Source of the DNA: JACJWR01 sp963842975
GTDB lineage: Bacteria; Actinomycetota; Actinomycetes; S36-B12; UBA10799
Assembly: GCA_963842975.1 (NCBI GenBank)
Contig: CAWJIH010000006.1
Location: forward strand, 62,001 to 126,000
DNA length: 64,000 bases
Reading direction: 5' to 3'
Shown: positions 55,384-64,000 of the stretch, piece after piece
How the letters are laid out: each line of letters begins with the position of its first letter
Numbering within the stretch: the stretch's first letter is position 1
Made by a program: the position numbers and the translations under genes
The notes under the pieces: generated by a model
Database searches by the model: none
What the model saw: only the letters and a program-made list of their open reading frames with translations
Told to the model about the DNA's origin: nothing

Positions 55384-58119
55384 CTAGCGGTTGTGTCGGG
55401 AGCGGGCCAGCCATTTGCCGAGTTCCCAGAGTACGAATAGGGCCACAGCCGGTGCGGCTCCGATGAGCCACTGGGTCTGTGTCAACGACACGGTCTTGAG
55501 GAACGAAGGCAGGAATGTGCCCTCCGCGATGAGCAAGGCGAGGCCGACTTCGACCAGCACCGTGATGTTCAATCTTCCGTTGTCGAACGTGCTTCGGGTC
55601 AGAATGGTGTCCTTCTCATCGCGGCTTTCAAAGGCCGCAATGATCAACATCAGCGAGAACGCAACCAGGCCCATCGTCGCGGCAACGTCGGCCTTGCCAT
55701 ACTCCCGCTCGCCGAACACGATCACCGCGTTGATCGACACCGCCATGAACAGGCCCACCAAGCCGACCGTGGTGATGACTCCCGGAGTCATGATCGACGC
55801 GCTCCTCGGCCGGGGCAGGCGCTTCATTAGCCCTGGGGTCTCCTTGTCCAGCCCGAGGGCGATGCCGACCGGGGCGGTGATCACGAAGTTGATCCAGAGG
55901 ATTTGAGTTGCCGAGAACGGCTGCCCGCCAGCGATGTTGAGCACGCTAGCCATCAGGAAAGTCACGACGTAGGTGACGAGCGCGATCAACATGAACCGGA
56001 TGTACTTGAGCATGTTGTCGTAGAGTTTCCGGCCTTCGGAAACCGCGCGGACGATGGTCGCGAAGTTGTCATCGGTGAGGATCATCCGGCCGGCGTTCTT
56101 GGCCACTTGGGTGCCCGATCCCATGGCGATGCCGATGTCCGCGGACTTTGATCGCCGGGGCGTCGTTGACGCCGTCGCCGGTCATAGCCACCACGTCGCC
56201 CTTCTTGCGCAGGGTCTCGACCATCAGCACTTTGTGCTCGGGAGCCACGCGTCCCACCACTCCGATGGCATCGATCCGATCGAGGCGCTCCGATTCGGAC
56301 ATCGCCGCCAATTCCGTGCCGAGGATCGCCTCACCGGGAATGCCCAGTTGTTTGGCTACGGCAGCCCCGGTGACGACATCGTCGCCAGTCACCATCCGCA
56401 CCCGGATATTGGCGTCTTGGGCTGAGCGCACAGCATCGAGCGACTCTGGCCGAGGCGGGTCGATCATTCCCACCAGCGCAGTCATTTCTAGTTCCTGGAC
56501 CAGCGAGAGCAAATCGCCTGCCGGGTCGAAGTCGGCTGGGTCGAGGTCCTTCTGGGCGGCGGCCATGATGCGAAGCCCTTCGCCGCCGAGACGGTCCATC
56601 TCCTTGTTCACGCGGTCGTTGGCCTCGTCGTCCCACGGCACGGCCTTGCCTTTGGACAACGCTGTGGTCGCACGTCCGATCACAGCCGGTGCGGCACCCT
56701 TCACGAATACCCGCACAACGTCGTTGCCAGCATCATTTTTGGTCTGGCAGAAACAGGCCATGAGTTTGTAGGTCGGGTCGAACGGCAGTGTGGCCAAGCG
56801 CGGATACTCCGCCTGCGTGCCCTCTACGTTCAGTTTGCCTTGTGCCCAAGCACCAGCAGCGCGCCCTCGGTGGGGTCGCCGACGACTTTTCCATTGACCA
56901 GTTTGGCGTCGTTGGTGATGAGGAAGGGCAGGATCGCCGCCTCGATGCTGCTGGTATTGCCGACAGTGTGCTGTACCTCGCCGTCAAGGCCGTAGCCCAT
57001 GCCGGTGATTGAGTATCGATCGGTGGGGTCGATCACCTCCACTACCGTCACTTGGTTCATCGTCAAGGTGCCGGTCTTGTCCGAGTTGATTGCCGAGGTC
57101 GATCCCAGCGTTTCCACCGAGTCCAGACTCTTCACCACAGCCCCGTGCGCGGCCAGATCGCGGGAACCGCTCGACAGGATCACCTGCAGCACCGTCGGCA
57201 TCGCCATCGGCACCGCGGCCAGGGCCAGGGCGATGGCGGTCGTGAAGATCGTTTGCGTCGAGTCCCCGCGGGAGATGCCCAGCGCGAACATGATCGCGAT
57301 GGTGAGGCCGGCCGCACCGGCGATCCACAGGGTGAGAGTGTCCAGTTGCTTGGTCAGCGGTGTCTTCACCGTCGGCGCGGACTTGAGCATGCCGGAGATC
57401 GTGCCGACCGCGGTGTCGGCTCCGGTCCCGGTCACAATCATCACGCCGCTGCCGTGGGTCACCGGGGTGTTCATGAACGCCATGTTGGACTGATCGCCCA
57501 GCACGGGGTTGGCGCCGGTGATCACCTCGACGCTTTTGGCCGCTGGCACGCTCTCACCGGTGAGCGCCGACTCGTCGATTTGCAGCGAGGAAGCCTCGAT
57601 CAGGCGCCCGTCGGCGCAGACGTCGTCACCGGCAGCGAGCAGCACGACATCGCCGATCACAACCTGGTCGGCGTCTACCTTCACCTCGGTGCCGTCTCGG
57701 CGCACCCGTGCAGTCGTCTTGAGCATCGACTGCAGGGCGTTCATCGCGCTCTCGGCCTTGCCTTGCTGGCGCAGGCCGCCGAGCGCATTGATAGCGGTGA
57801 TGACCAGTACGGCCACGCCCGTGCGGATCTGACCGATCACCAGCGAGGCGAGCGCCGCCACTACCAGGATGATCTGCATGTAGGACTTGTACTGCGCGAG
57901 AAAGAGTTTCCAGCCCGGAGGTTGCGCCTCCGCTGGTAGCGCGTTGGGCCCGTTGTCCGCGAGCCGCTTCGCGGCCGTCGCGGCGGACAGCCCCGTGGCT
58001 GGGTCGACCCCGACCTGTGTCGCCACCGCGTCCGGGTCGAGCGCATACCACTGTGGCTGAGATTCGTTCGCGCTGGATTGTGCCGGTCCTGAGCCGGACG
58101 CCTGTGTGCTGGCGGTCAT
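55384..58119 (-). CDS. P-type cation-transporting ATPase (HAD-IC), two frame breaks
   Basis: About 911 aa when frames are joined, start ATG 58119 (AGAGGA 8-9 bases upstream). Actuator TGES at 187-190, TM4 motif VPMAMP (303-308), phosphorylation DKTGT at D347, then KGAAP of the N-domain, GDGVND hinge and C-terminal helices. The frame changes near 56830, where HKAN meets LNVEG after a run of A, and near 56150, where AIK meets SADIGIAMG at AAA. The TM4 PxAMP motif resembles that of proton ATPases and lacks the PEGLP of Ca2+ pumps, so the ion is unclear. The phosphorylation region (SDKTGTLTMNQ) is like P2/P3 types. The downstream gene is heliorhodopsin. Confidence 0.82.
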
Positions 58120-58186
58120 GACCACGGTCCTCTTCCTGCGCTCTTTGGGGACGTTGATGCAGTTGCTCCCGCGTCGCCTGTACGCG

Positions 58187-59557
58187 CTACCCCATCGACA
58201 GTAGTTCTTGCACGCGGCTTTGCGCCTGTTCAGCGGCGTCGGGTGGAATCGGTGTGGCCACCCCAACCCGTTGCTGCCAGCGTTGCAGCGCGACCACCCT
58301 CGCAGCGGCCTCCTCCGCCCGCTCGCGGGGAATCTCGCCGGAGGCGATGGCGGCAGCCACCTGCTGGTGCGCAAGCCGGGTGTCGGCCGGCATTAGTAGC
58401 AGGTCCGCGCCTGCCGCAAGGGCCGCCACCGAAGGGCTCTCCCAAGCCATCACCCCGCCCATCCCAAGCGAATCGGTAATGGCTACTCCTTCGAAATCGA
58501 ATTCGTTTCGAAGCAGGTCGTAGGTTTCCGGGGCCAAACTGCTTGGCACCCCAGGCGCCACATCGGTGACGTTGAGGTGGCCGACCATGACCGCTGGTGC
58601 TCCAGCCGCAATGCTCACTGCGAAGGGTTTCAGATCGCGGGCACGGAGCTCGTCGAGGCTCGAACTGAGCACCGGAAGGGTTTGGTGGCTGTCCTCGGTG
58701 GCACTGCCATGGCCCGGGAAATGCTTCACAGTTGAGACGATGCCAGCCTCGTTGTAGCCGAGGACGGCTGCTGCTGCAGTTGCCCCAGCAACATCGGGAT
58801 CACTTGAAGGTGAGCGGCTACCGATTGTCGGGTCGGCGGCGCCGATCGTCACGTCCGCCACCGGGGCGAACATCCAGGTGAAGCCGAAGTCCCGCAACTC
58901 AAGGGCAGCCGCTGCCATCGCAGCTTGCACAACCGCGTCACCGCCAGGGCGAGCACCAACTACGCGACCGGCTTCCGCGAATGCCGGCAGGTCGGTGGTG
59001 ACGCCATACAGGTGCGCCACCATGCCGCCTTCTTGATCCACACCTATCACCGGGGGGAAGTCACGTCCCGTTGCGGCGAAGGCTGAGATCACAGCTTGAT
59101 TCACCGCTCGGACTTGCTGCTCGTCGACGATGTTCGAGCCGGTCAGTTGCACACCCGCGAGATTCAGGTCGGCCACCAAAGATGATGCTTCGGCGGGATC
59201 AGTGCCGTACCAACGGCCAACGATCACTTGACCTGCCAGTTGATCCGGGGTCCACCCCGCTACGAGTTCACGTGCGTCGTCGAGTTCGCCTACGGTGGGT
59301 CCCCAACCGGTGGGGGAAGTGGGGTCAGCCGCCGAATCCGACCCTGCGGGTGACTCGGCAGTTGCCGGGTCCGCCATTGACCCCTCGGAACCTGACGACG
59401 ACTGTGAAGCTGATGCCGTGGGGGCATCAGAAGGTGTGGATCCGGAGTTGGCGCAGCCGACCACAACCATCGCCGCGGTCACCGCCAGAGCCGCGATCCG
59501 GCCCAACTTCCGGCGCGAGGCGCTCCTCGGCGGCGGGGCGGAAAAGAGGTGGCGCAT
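58187..59557 (-). CDS. Glycoside hydrolase family 3 lipoprotein (NagZ-like)
   Basis: 456 aa. Lipobox VVGC near residue 34 (ALAVTAAMVVVGCANSG), a Ser/Ala linker to about 95, then GH3 N-domain: GVDQEGGMVAHL, DFGFTWMFAPVADV, TVKHFPGHGSATEDSH (the KHFPGHG motif with the catalytic His loop) and TDSLGMGGV. NagZ enzymes remove N-acetylglucosamine from peptidoglycan fragments. ATG 59557 is the start closest to the signal peptide; the open frame to 59611 is longer. It lies 67 bases upstream of the ATPase on the same strand. Confidence 0.9.
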   Translation of the reverse strand: MRHLFSAPPPRSASRRKLGRIAALAVTAAMVVVGCANSGSTPSDAPTASASQSSSGSEGSMADPATAESPAGSDSAADPTSPTGWGPTVGELDDARELVAGWTPDQLAGQVIVGRWYGTDPAEASSLVADLNLAGVQLTGSNIVDEQQVRAVNQAVISAFAATGRDFPPVIGVDQEGGMVAHLYGVTTDLPAFAEAGRVVGARPGGDAVVQAAMAAAALELRDFGFTWMFAPVADVTIGAADPTIGSRSPSSDPDVAGATAAAAVLGYNEAGIVSTVKHFPGHGSATEDSHQTLPVLSSSLDELRARDLKPFAVSIAAGAPAVMVGHLNVTDVAPGVPSSLAPETYDLLRNEFDFEGVAITDSLGMGGVMAWESPSVAALAAGADLLLMPADTRLAHQQVAAAIASGEIPRERAEEAAARVVALQRWQQRVGVATPIPPDAAEQAQSRVQELLSMG

Positions 59558-59687
59558 CGTCGCGAGTGTAGCGACCTCGGAACCGTGGGCAATGAAGCCA
59601 CACACGGTCACGCGCTGTTGTCAACGTGAACAGGCTCACCCGTCACAGCCGGTGACCGATATGCCCATCACGCCATATAATCGTCGT

Positions 59688-59921
59688 ATGTCGCAAATCA
59701 GAGTTGAATCTGCTGACCGCTCCTGGACGACCACCAAGGTGGTAGCCGTCGTGGTAGCGATCCTCACCGCTGGATACATGCTGCCCTGGGCCATTGCAGC
59801 CGTTCGCGACGTGCCCCACTGGTCGGTTTTCTGGGTGAACCTGTTGTTGGGTTGGACCATCGTGGGGTGGATCATCGCGCTGGTGATGTCGCTTCGCGCC
59901 CAGCGCCTGGTGGTCGGCTAG
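59688..59921 (+). CDS. Superinfection-immunity-family small membrane protein
   Basis: 77 aa. A basic N-terminus, helix AVVVAILTAGYMLPWAIAAV, and LLLGWTIVGWIIALVMSLRAQ, the signature of PF14373 (phage T4 Imm-like family widespread in bacterial genomes). Many members have no phage link, and no other phage gene is near. No strong RBS. Divergent from the GH3 gene. Confidence 0.75.
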   Translation: MSQIRVESADRSWTTTKVVAVVVAILTAGYMLPWAIAAVRDVPHWSVFWVNLLLGWTIVGWIIALVMSLRAQRLVVG

Positions 59922-60047
59922 GAACCTCGCCGAGTGGGCGTCGCCACGCCCCTCGCATAGACCTTCGCCTGCGTCGGTGATCGGCTCTCCTCGTGCATTC
60001 GCGTACCGTTGTGACCATCCGGCGCGAACAGGAGGGATGAAGCGCCC

Positions 60048-62325
60048 TTGAGTCACACCATCGTTGAGACCAGCGCCCCTTCACAGGGAGAACAGCACAG
60101 CCGTAGGCGGACGCTACGACCGGATATCCAGGGTCTGCGTGCCTTGGCTGTGCTCCTCGTGATTGCCAACCATTTGTGGGGTTGGCCTCGCGGTGGCTTC
60201 ATCGGCGTGGATGTCTTTTTCGTGATTTCCGGGTTCCTCATCACCGGCCTTCTGATCCGCGAGCGGGAAGTGAGCGGCCGCATCAACTTCCGGGAGTTCT
60301 ACGCCAGGCGGATGCGGCGGATCTTCCCCATGGCGACCCTGGTGCTGATCGTCACCGTGGTGGGGGCCCAGTTCCTGCTCTTCCCGAGTGTCGCCGAGTC
60401 GACTCTGGTCGATGCGCTCTGGGCCTTCATCTTCCTGGAAAACTGGCATCTGATCGCGGTGGGCACCGACTACTTCCACGCCGCCGACGGAATGTCTGCA
60501 GTGCAGCAGTACTGGTCGCTATCGGTCGAGGAGCAGTTCTACCTGGTCTGGCCGGCGGTCCTCGCTCTCGTGTGGTGGGCGTCGCGGCGCCGAGGCCTTG
60601 CCGGGCGTTGGCGATTCGACAGCCTCCGTGCCCTCCCGACAGTTGTGTTGGCGGTTATCACCGCGGCCTCCTTCGGGTGGGCGATGTACCGCACCGGCCA
60701 GGACCCGACGGCGGCCTACTTCGCCACCACGACGCGGGTGTGGGAACTCGGAATCGGAGCCATCCTGGCATTCGTCGCCGTCCGATTGACCACCCTCCCG
60801 GATCGGCTGAGGTGGTGGGGTGCGCGGATCGGCATCGGCATCATCCTGGCCGCCGCATTCCTCCTCACCGCCGAGTCGCCATTCCCCGGCCCGTGGGCGT
60901 TGCTGCCGGTCCTTGGCACAGCACTGGTCCTTGCGGCCGGCACCACCTCATCCGCGGCAGGATGAGAGCCGGATCGGCCTGGTCACGGGCCCGGTGGCCG
61001 GCTACGTCGGGAAGATTTCCTACTCGCTGTATCTGTGGCACTTGCCGGTCATCATTTTTGGGCTCGCGCTGTTTCCCGCAGCGCCGGCGACCTATGCCGC
61101 GATCCTCGTCGTGATTTTTGGGCTCTCAGCGGTGTCCTTCCGCTTCGTGGAGGAGCCGGTGCGCAAGTCGCGCTGGTTGTCCAAGCGGACGGCGCCGAAC
61201 GGCGATGCGCCCGAGCAGTCGCAGCAGCGGACCCGATCTCTACTGCGTCGCGCAGCCACCGCGGGCACCCTCCTGCTGCTCATTACGACACTTGTTCTGC
61301 TGACTTCGCACAACGTCGGCGGGCGCTCCGAGGTCGCGGCAACGCCGGGCGCTCAGATCGCCGACATTGATGTCGAGCAGTTCAGCGCACCGCCAAGCGG
61401 CGACGGATCGTTGGGTGGCTTTGAAGTCGAGTTTCCCGACGCCCAAGGCATCCATGAAGCCCACCTAGCCGCAGCGGTCGGCGGGACCGAATGGCCGGCT
61501 CTGCAGATCGGCCCCGACTGGGACGACTGGTCGGTGAACGTGAACTCCGGCGACTGCGCCACCGTCTTTACCGAGGCAAGGTACTGCACGTTCGAAACTC
61601 CAGGTGCCACCAAAACCGCCGTCTTGTTCGGTGACTCCCAGGTGGCCGCATGGTTCTCCGCGCTGCGCCCTGTCCTGGAATCCCAGGGATTCCGGATTCA
61701 GGTGTTCTACCTGGTCGGCTGCCCGGTGGCTGACGTGCCGATTCACGCCCACGCACGCAACGCTCCTCGAAACCTGGAATGCGAACAGTTTCGAGCCGAC
61801 GTGATCGATCAGTTGTCCCGAATCTCACCCGACCTCACCGTGGTCTCCAGCTTCTGGCGGCAGCCAGAGTTGTCTTACAGCGGCGCGAGTGGACTCGACG
61901 CCGAAACGGAATGGCGCGATGGCATGACGCGGACGTTGGCCGCAGTCTCGGCGCACTCCGCCGACGTTGTGGCACTCGACAGCCCGCCCGGAGCGGAGTC
62001 AATCAAGCGATGCCAAACTGCCGGCTCGAGCCCGGCGGACTGCGAGCGAGAAGTGCCTGCCCTGGCGGCGGTGGTAGCAAGGCTCAACGCAGAGGCTGTT
62101 GCAGCGGTGAATGCTGGCAATGCTGGTGCGCCCGAAGGTGTCGGCAACGTCCGACACCAGAGCGTGGGTCATTGGTTCTGCACAGCAGACACATGTCCGG
62201 CCGTGCTGGGTGATTTGCCGATCTACACAGACGGCATTCACATGTCGCCGATCTATGCGCACTACCTGGCGCCGTTGGCGGGCCCGGTGGTGTTGGGGTT
62301 GGAGCCCCCGGCCAACCCCGCTTGA
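60048..62325 (+). CDS. Acyltransferase-3 / SGNH fusion (OatA-like), frameshifted
   Basis: About 759 aa when joined, TTG start with GGAGGG 11 bases upstream. The acyltransferase-3 domain (LRPDIQGLRALAVLLVIANHLW, GVDVFFVISGFLITGLL, QYWSLSVEEQFYLVWPAVLALV) spans the first 350 residues with about ten helices. The frame breaks near 60955 and resumes GKISYSLYLWHLPVIIFGLAL. A C-terminal SGNH domain carries GDSQVAAWFSALRPVL with the catalytic Ser and a D-x-x-H as DGIHMSPIYA. Such proteins O-acetylate cell-wall polymers or exopolysaccharide. The target is unknown. Confidence 0.85.
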
Positions 62326-62341
62326 GGCTGCCGAGCTGGCC

Positions 62342-63613
62342 TCAACCGATCTTCAGCGCGCACTCCCAGGGGCGCCAACCTGATCTTTGGTAGTAGGTCC
62401 ATGCCACGTAGTCCTGCTGCGCCTTGGTGGCCTGGTGTGGGAACTCTGCAAACTGTCCGCCGCCGTTCCAATGCCAGGACGGGTAGTCGAACTGCCAGGC
62501 TCCGTAGTAGCCGTTGCCGGTGTTGATCGAGTAGTTGCCGCTCGATTCGCACATCTTGATGGCCTGGGAGTAGGGACTGTCGGCCCAGGATGAGACGTCT
62601 GATGGCGCGCCACCGCCGGTGGCCGGTGCGGCCTGCACCGGCGATGGCGCCGGTGAGCTCTGGGCTTGCTGCTGGGCGGCGGCTGCGGCCTGGTTGGCGA
62701 TCTGCTGTTGCGCCTGGGCTTGCGCCGCGGCTTGAGCGGCGGCAGCTTGAGACGCCGCTGCGGCCTGCGCTGCTGCTTGGTCGGCGGCTGCGGCCTGGGC
62801 CTGCCACTGGGCCACCACCGCTGCGGCAACAGCAACTTGGCGGTACTGCTCCGCGGCCGCCGCTTCTGCTTCGGCTTGGCGGCGGGCTGCCTCAGCCGCT
62901 GCCCTGGCCTCTTCTTCGGCGCGCACCCGCGCCGCTTCCTGCTCAGCCGCTATCCGGGCGGCCTCGCGAGCAGCGGCGATAGCTTCAGCGATTCTGCGCC
63001 GCTCCTCTTCCTGCAGGCGTGCGAGTTCCACTTCGGCTTGTTCCAGGGCCAGGCGGGAGGCGTCTCGGGCTGCCTCCAACTCCTGCGTGATCTGCGCCTG
63101 CTCGTCACGCTGTTCCGTGACGGCTGCTTCAAACTTCGCCACGACGGCCGCGGCTTGATCGGCCTTCGACACGACTGTGCTTTGCTGGTCGCCCGCGGCA
63201 GCCACCCGCTCAAGGTCGCGCAGGAAGGTATCGGGGTCCTGCAGCGCGAAACCTGCGGTGGCGTTGTCCATGCCGCCATTCACGTACATCTGTCGGGCGA
63301 GTTGAGCCAGCGCGCGCTTTTCGGTATCGAGCGCCGCTCGGGCTGCTTGGAGGTCTGCGGTGACCTTGTCCAAGGCCGCCTGACTCTCTGCGAGTGACTG
63401 CCGCGCGGCCACCGCCCGCTCAGAAGCGTTGGCACTTTCGGCCTCAAGCGCGCGAACTCGCTGCTCCACAGCCGCGATCTCGACGGAATCGGCGGCCGCC
63501 GGGTTCGTCGAGCCGAGAACAGACGCGCCGATCGCCAGGCAGCAGACTGCACCACCGATGATTGGCAGTCGGTGGTACCGCGTGACGGGTGGGGCAAGAC
63601 GCACGATCCGCAT
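62342..63613 (-). CDS. Rpf/lysozyme-like muralytic protein with long coiled coil
   Basis: 423 aa. A signal-like helix (PIIGGAVCCLAIGASVLGS), then Ala/Glu/Gln-rich coiled coil (about 45-320, RALEAESANASERAVAARQS, EEARAAAEAARRQAEAEAAAAEQ), Pro/Ala linker, and a C-terminal transglycosylase domain (PF06737 type): KMCESSGNYSINTGNGYYGA, the catalytic Glu in CESSGN, then WQFDYPSWHWNGGGQFAEFP and the disulfide partner in WECALKIG. It hydrolyses peptidoglycan and can revive dormant cells. The RBS is weak. It is divergent from another secreted-protein gene. Confidence 0.88.
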   Translation of the reverse strand: MRIVRLAPPVTRYHRLPIIGGAVCCLAIGASVLGSTNPAAADSVEIAAVEQRVRALEAESANASERAVAARQSLAESQAALDKVTADLQAARAALDTEKRALAQLARQMYVNGGMDNATAGFALQDPDTFLRDLERVAAAGDQQSTVVSKADQAAAVVAKFEAAVTEQRDEQAQITQELEAARDASRLALEQAEVELARLQEEERRRIAEAIAAAREAARIAAEQEAARVRAEEEARAAAEAARRQAEAEAAAAEQYRQVAVAAAVVAQWQAQAAAADQAAAQAAAASQAAAAQAAAQAQAQQQIANQAAAAAQQQAQSSPAPSPVQAAPATGGGAPSDVSSWADSPYSQAIKMCESSGNYSINTGNGYYGAWQFDYPSWHWNGGGQFAEFPHQATKAQQDYVAWTYYQRSGWRPWECALKIG

Positions 63614-63948
63614 GAGTCCTGCACGTTAGCGGCCAGAGCGGCGGTCGGGGTGGAGGCGCGCCCGAGTAGGTTCCGAGTGCGGTATCGGGCGAATTTTACT
63701 CAAGCATTGCAGTCCCTGTGACCCATGTCACTCGAATGGCCCATAGCTTCCTCTTGAGTCTCGGTAACGTTCCCGCTATCACGCACCGACGGCGCAAGCC
63801 GCACGTGATCTGCCGAGTCACCAGGGGTGCGCACTCCAGATGAGTGCGACGACCTCGGCGTACCGGCCCCGACGCCATATTGGCCGGGGCACACGACGCT
63901 GCGAGAACATGCGCAGCGCTCGCGGGAGGCAGTTGTGCAAGGAGGATC
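63614..63948. other. Intergenic region between two divergent secreted-protein genes
   Basis: 335 bases without a gene. It holds the CRP/GlxR-like site described below and several short stems, for instance GCTGCG/CGCAGC near 63898-63917. No recognised riboswitch could be confirmed. It should contain promoters for both flanking genes. Confidence 0.5.
63717..63732. promoter_or_regulatory. CRP/GlxR-type operator
   Basis: TGTGACCCATGTCACT matches TGTGA-N6-TCACA in 9 of the 10 consensus positions. In M. tuberculosis rpfA is under CRP (Rv3676) control, so a cAMP-linked site beside an Rpf-like gene is consistent. It lies about 104 bases upstream of the Rpf-like ATG and 217 bases before the gene at 63949. 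No other CRP site was checked systematically. Confidence 0.6.
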
Positions 63949-64000
63949 ATGCGTAAGCCTGTGACGTACGTAATGCCCGTGGCCGCGCTTGCCGCGGGAG
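63949..64000 (+). CDS. Start of a secreted protein, partial
   Basis: Only 17 codons: MRKPVTYVMPVAALAAG. A good AAGGAGG lies 3-4 bases upstream of ATG. A basic start followed by an Ala-rich hydrophobic stretch looks like a signal peptide. It runs off the right edge, and the product cannot be named; by position near an Rpf-like gene it could be another envelope or muralytic protein. Confidence 0.65.
   Translation, partial: MRKPVTYVMPVAALAAG

Noticed and set aside
59688..59921. Phage-defence role for the superinfection-immunity-like protein
   Set aside because: The family is widespread outside phages and no other phage or defence gene is nearby.
63614..63948. Cyclic-di-AMP riboswitch, as often found upstream of actinobacterial rpf genes
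   Set aside because: I could not match the conserved core elements with confidence.

Overview
The window is a high-GC stretch of an actinobacterial (Actinomycetota) chromosome. Many genes start at GTG or TTG, adjacent genes often overlap by 4 bases (ATGA/GTGA), and the order of housekeeping genes follows the core block that in Mycobacterium tuberculosis runs from about Rv2421c to Rv2343c: LCP protein, rsfS, phosphatase, octT-like, degV, comEA, comEC, holA, rpsT, lepA, hemW, hrcA, dnaJ2, rsmE, phoH, ybeY, era, recO, uppS, glyS, dgt, dnaG. leuS, plsY and dusB are interleaved. A heliorhodopsin gene suggests an aquatic, light-exposed actinobacterium; this is inference.

Layout. 1-2.7 kb: end of an LCP/LytR-C envelope gene, rsfS, a histidine phosphatase, a deazaflavin-type nitroreductase and a CBS protein. 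2.8-6.9 kb: tRNA-Ala(GGC), then a DUF222/HNH endonuclease pseudogene split by about 2 kb of inserted DNA. The insert carries an unusual protein, TopA-type C-terminal repeats joined to three CCHC zinc knuckles, and a small lipoprotein. A perfect LexA-type palindrome lies upstream of the HNH gene. 7.2-12.5 kb: mesaconyl-CoA hydratase, a tandem-repeat membrane protein, a degenerate GGDEF protein, an FkbM methyltransferase, an OctT-like SGNH protein and a YhhN protein. 12.5-31 kb: leuS, degV, plsY, comEA-comEC-holA, a sigma factor fused to a zinc anti-sigma domain, rpsT, lepA, an acyl-CoA ligase, hemW, a GSDH lipoprotein and two related membrane proteins. 30.7-37 kb: a CIRCE-controlled hrcA-dnaJ-rsmE-HIT run, then phoH-ybeY-CDA-like-era. 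37-50 kb: AI-2E transporter, recO-uppS-permease-TIGR03943, DUF6703, ABM, glyS-dusB, DUF218, dgt-dnaG. 50-64 kb: alpha/beta hydrolase, tRNA-Asn, ABC exporter, tRNA-Met, PhzF, then a minus-strand cluster GH3, P-type ATPase, heliorhodopsin and GNAT. It closes with an OatA-like acyltransferase and an Rpf-like muralytic protein divergent from another secreted-protein gene.

The strongest candidates for something new are the heliorhodopsin gene beginning 9 bases after a P-type cation ATPase, and the TopA-tail/zinc-knuckle protein in the insertion that breaks the HNH gene.

Caution: about nine single-base frame breaks occur in seven genes, while long essential genes (leuS, lepA, glyS, dnaG, comEC) are intact. 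Several breaks lie in homopolymers or tandem repeats. Some may be assembly errors and some real decay; the sequence alone cannot decide.
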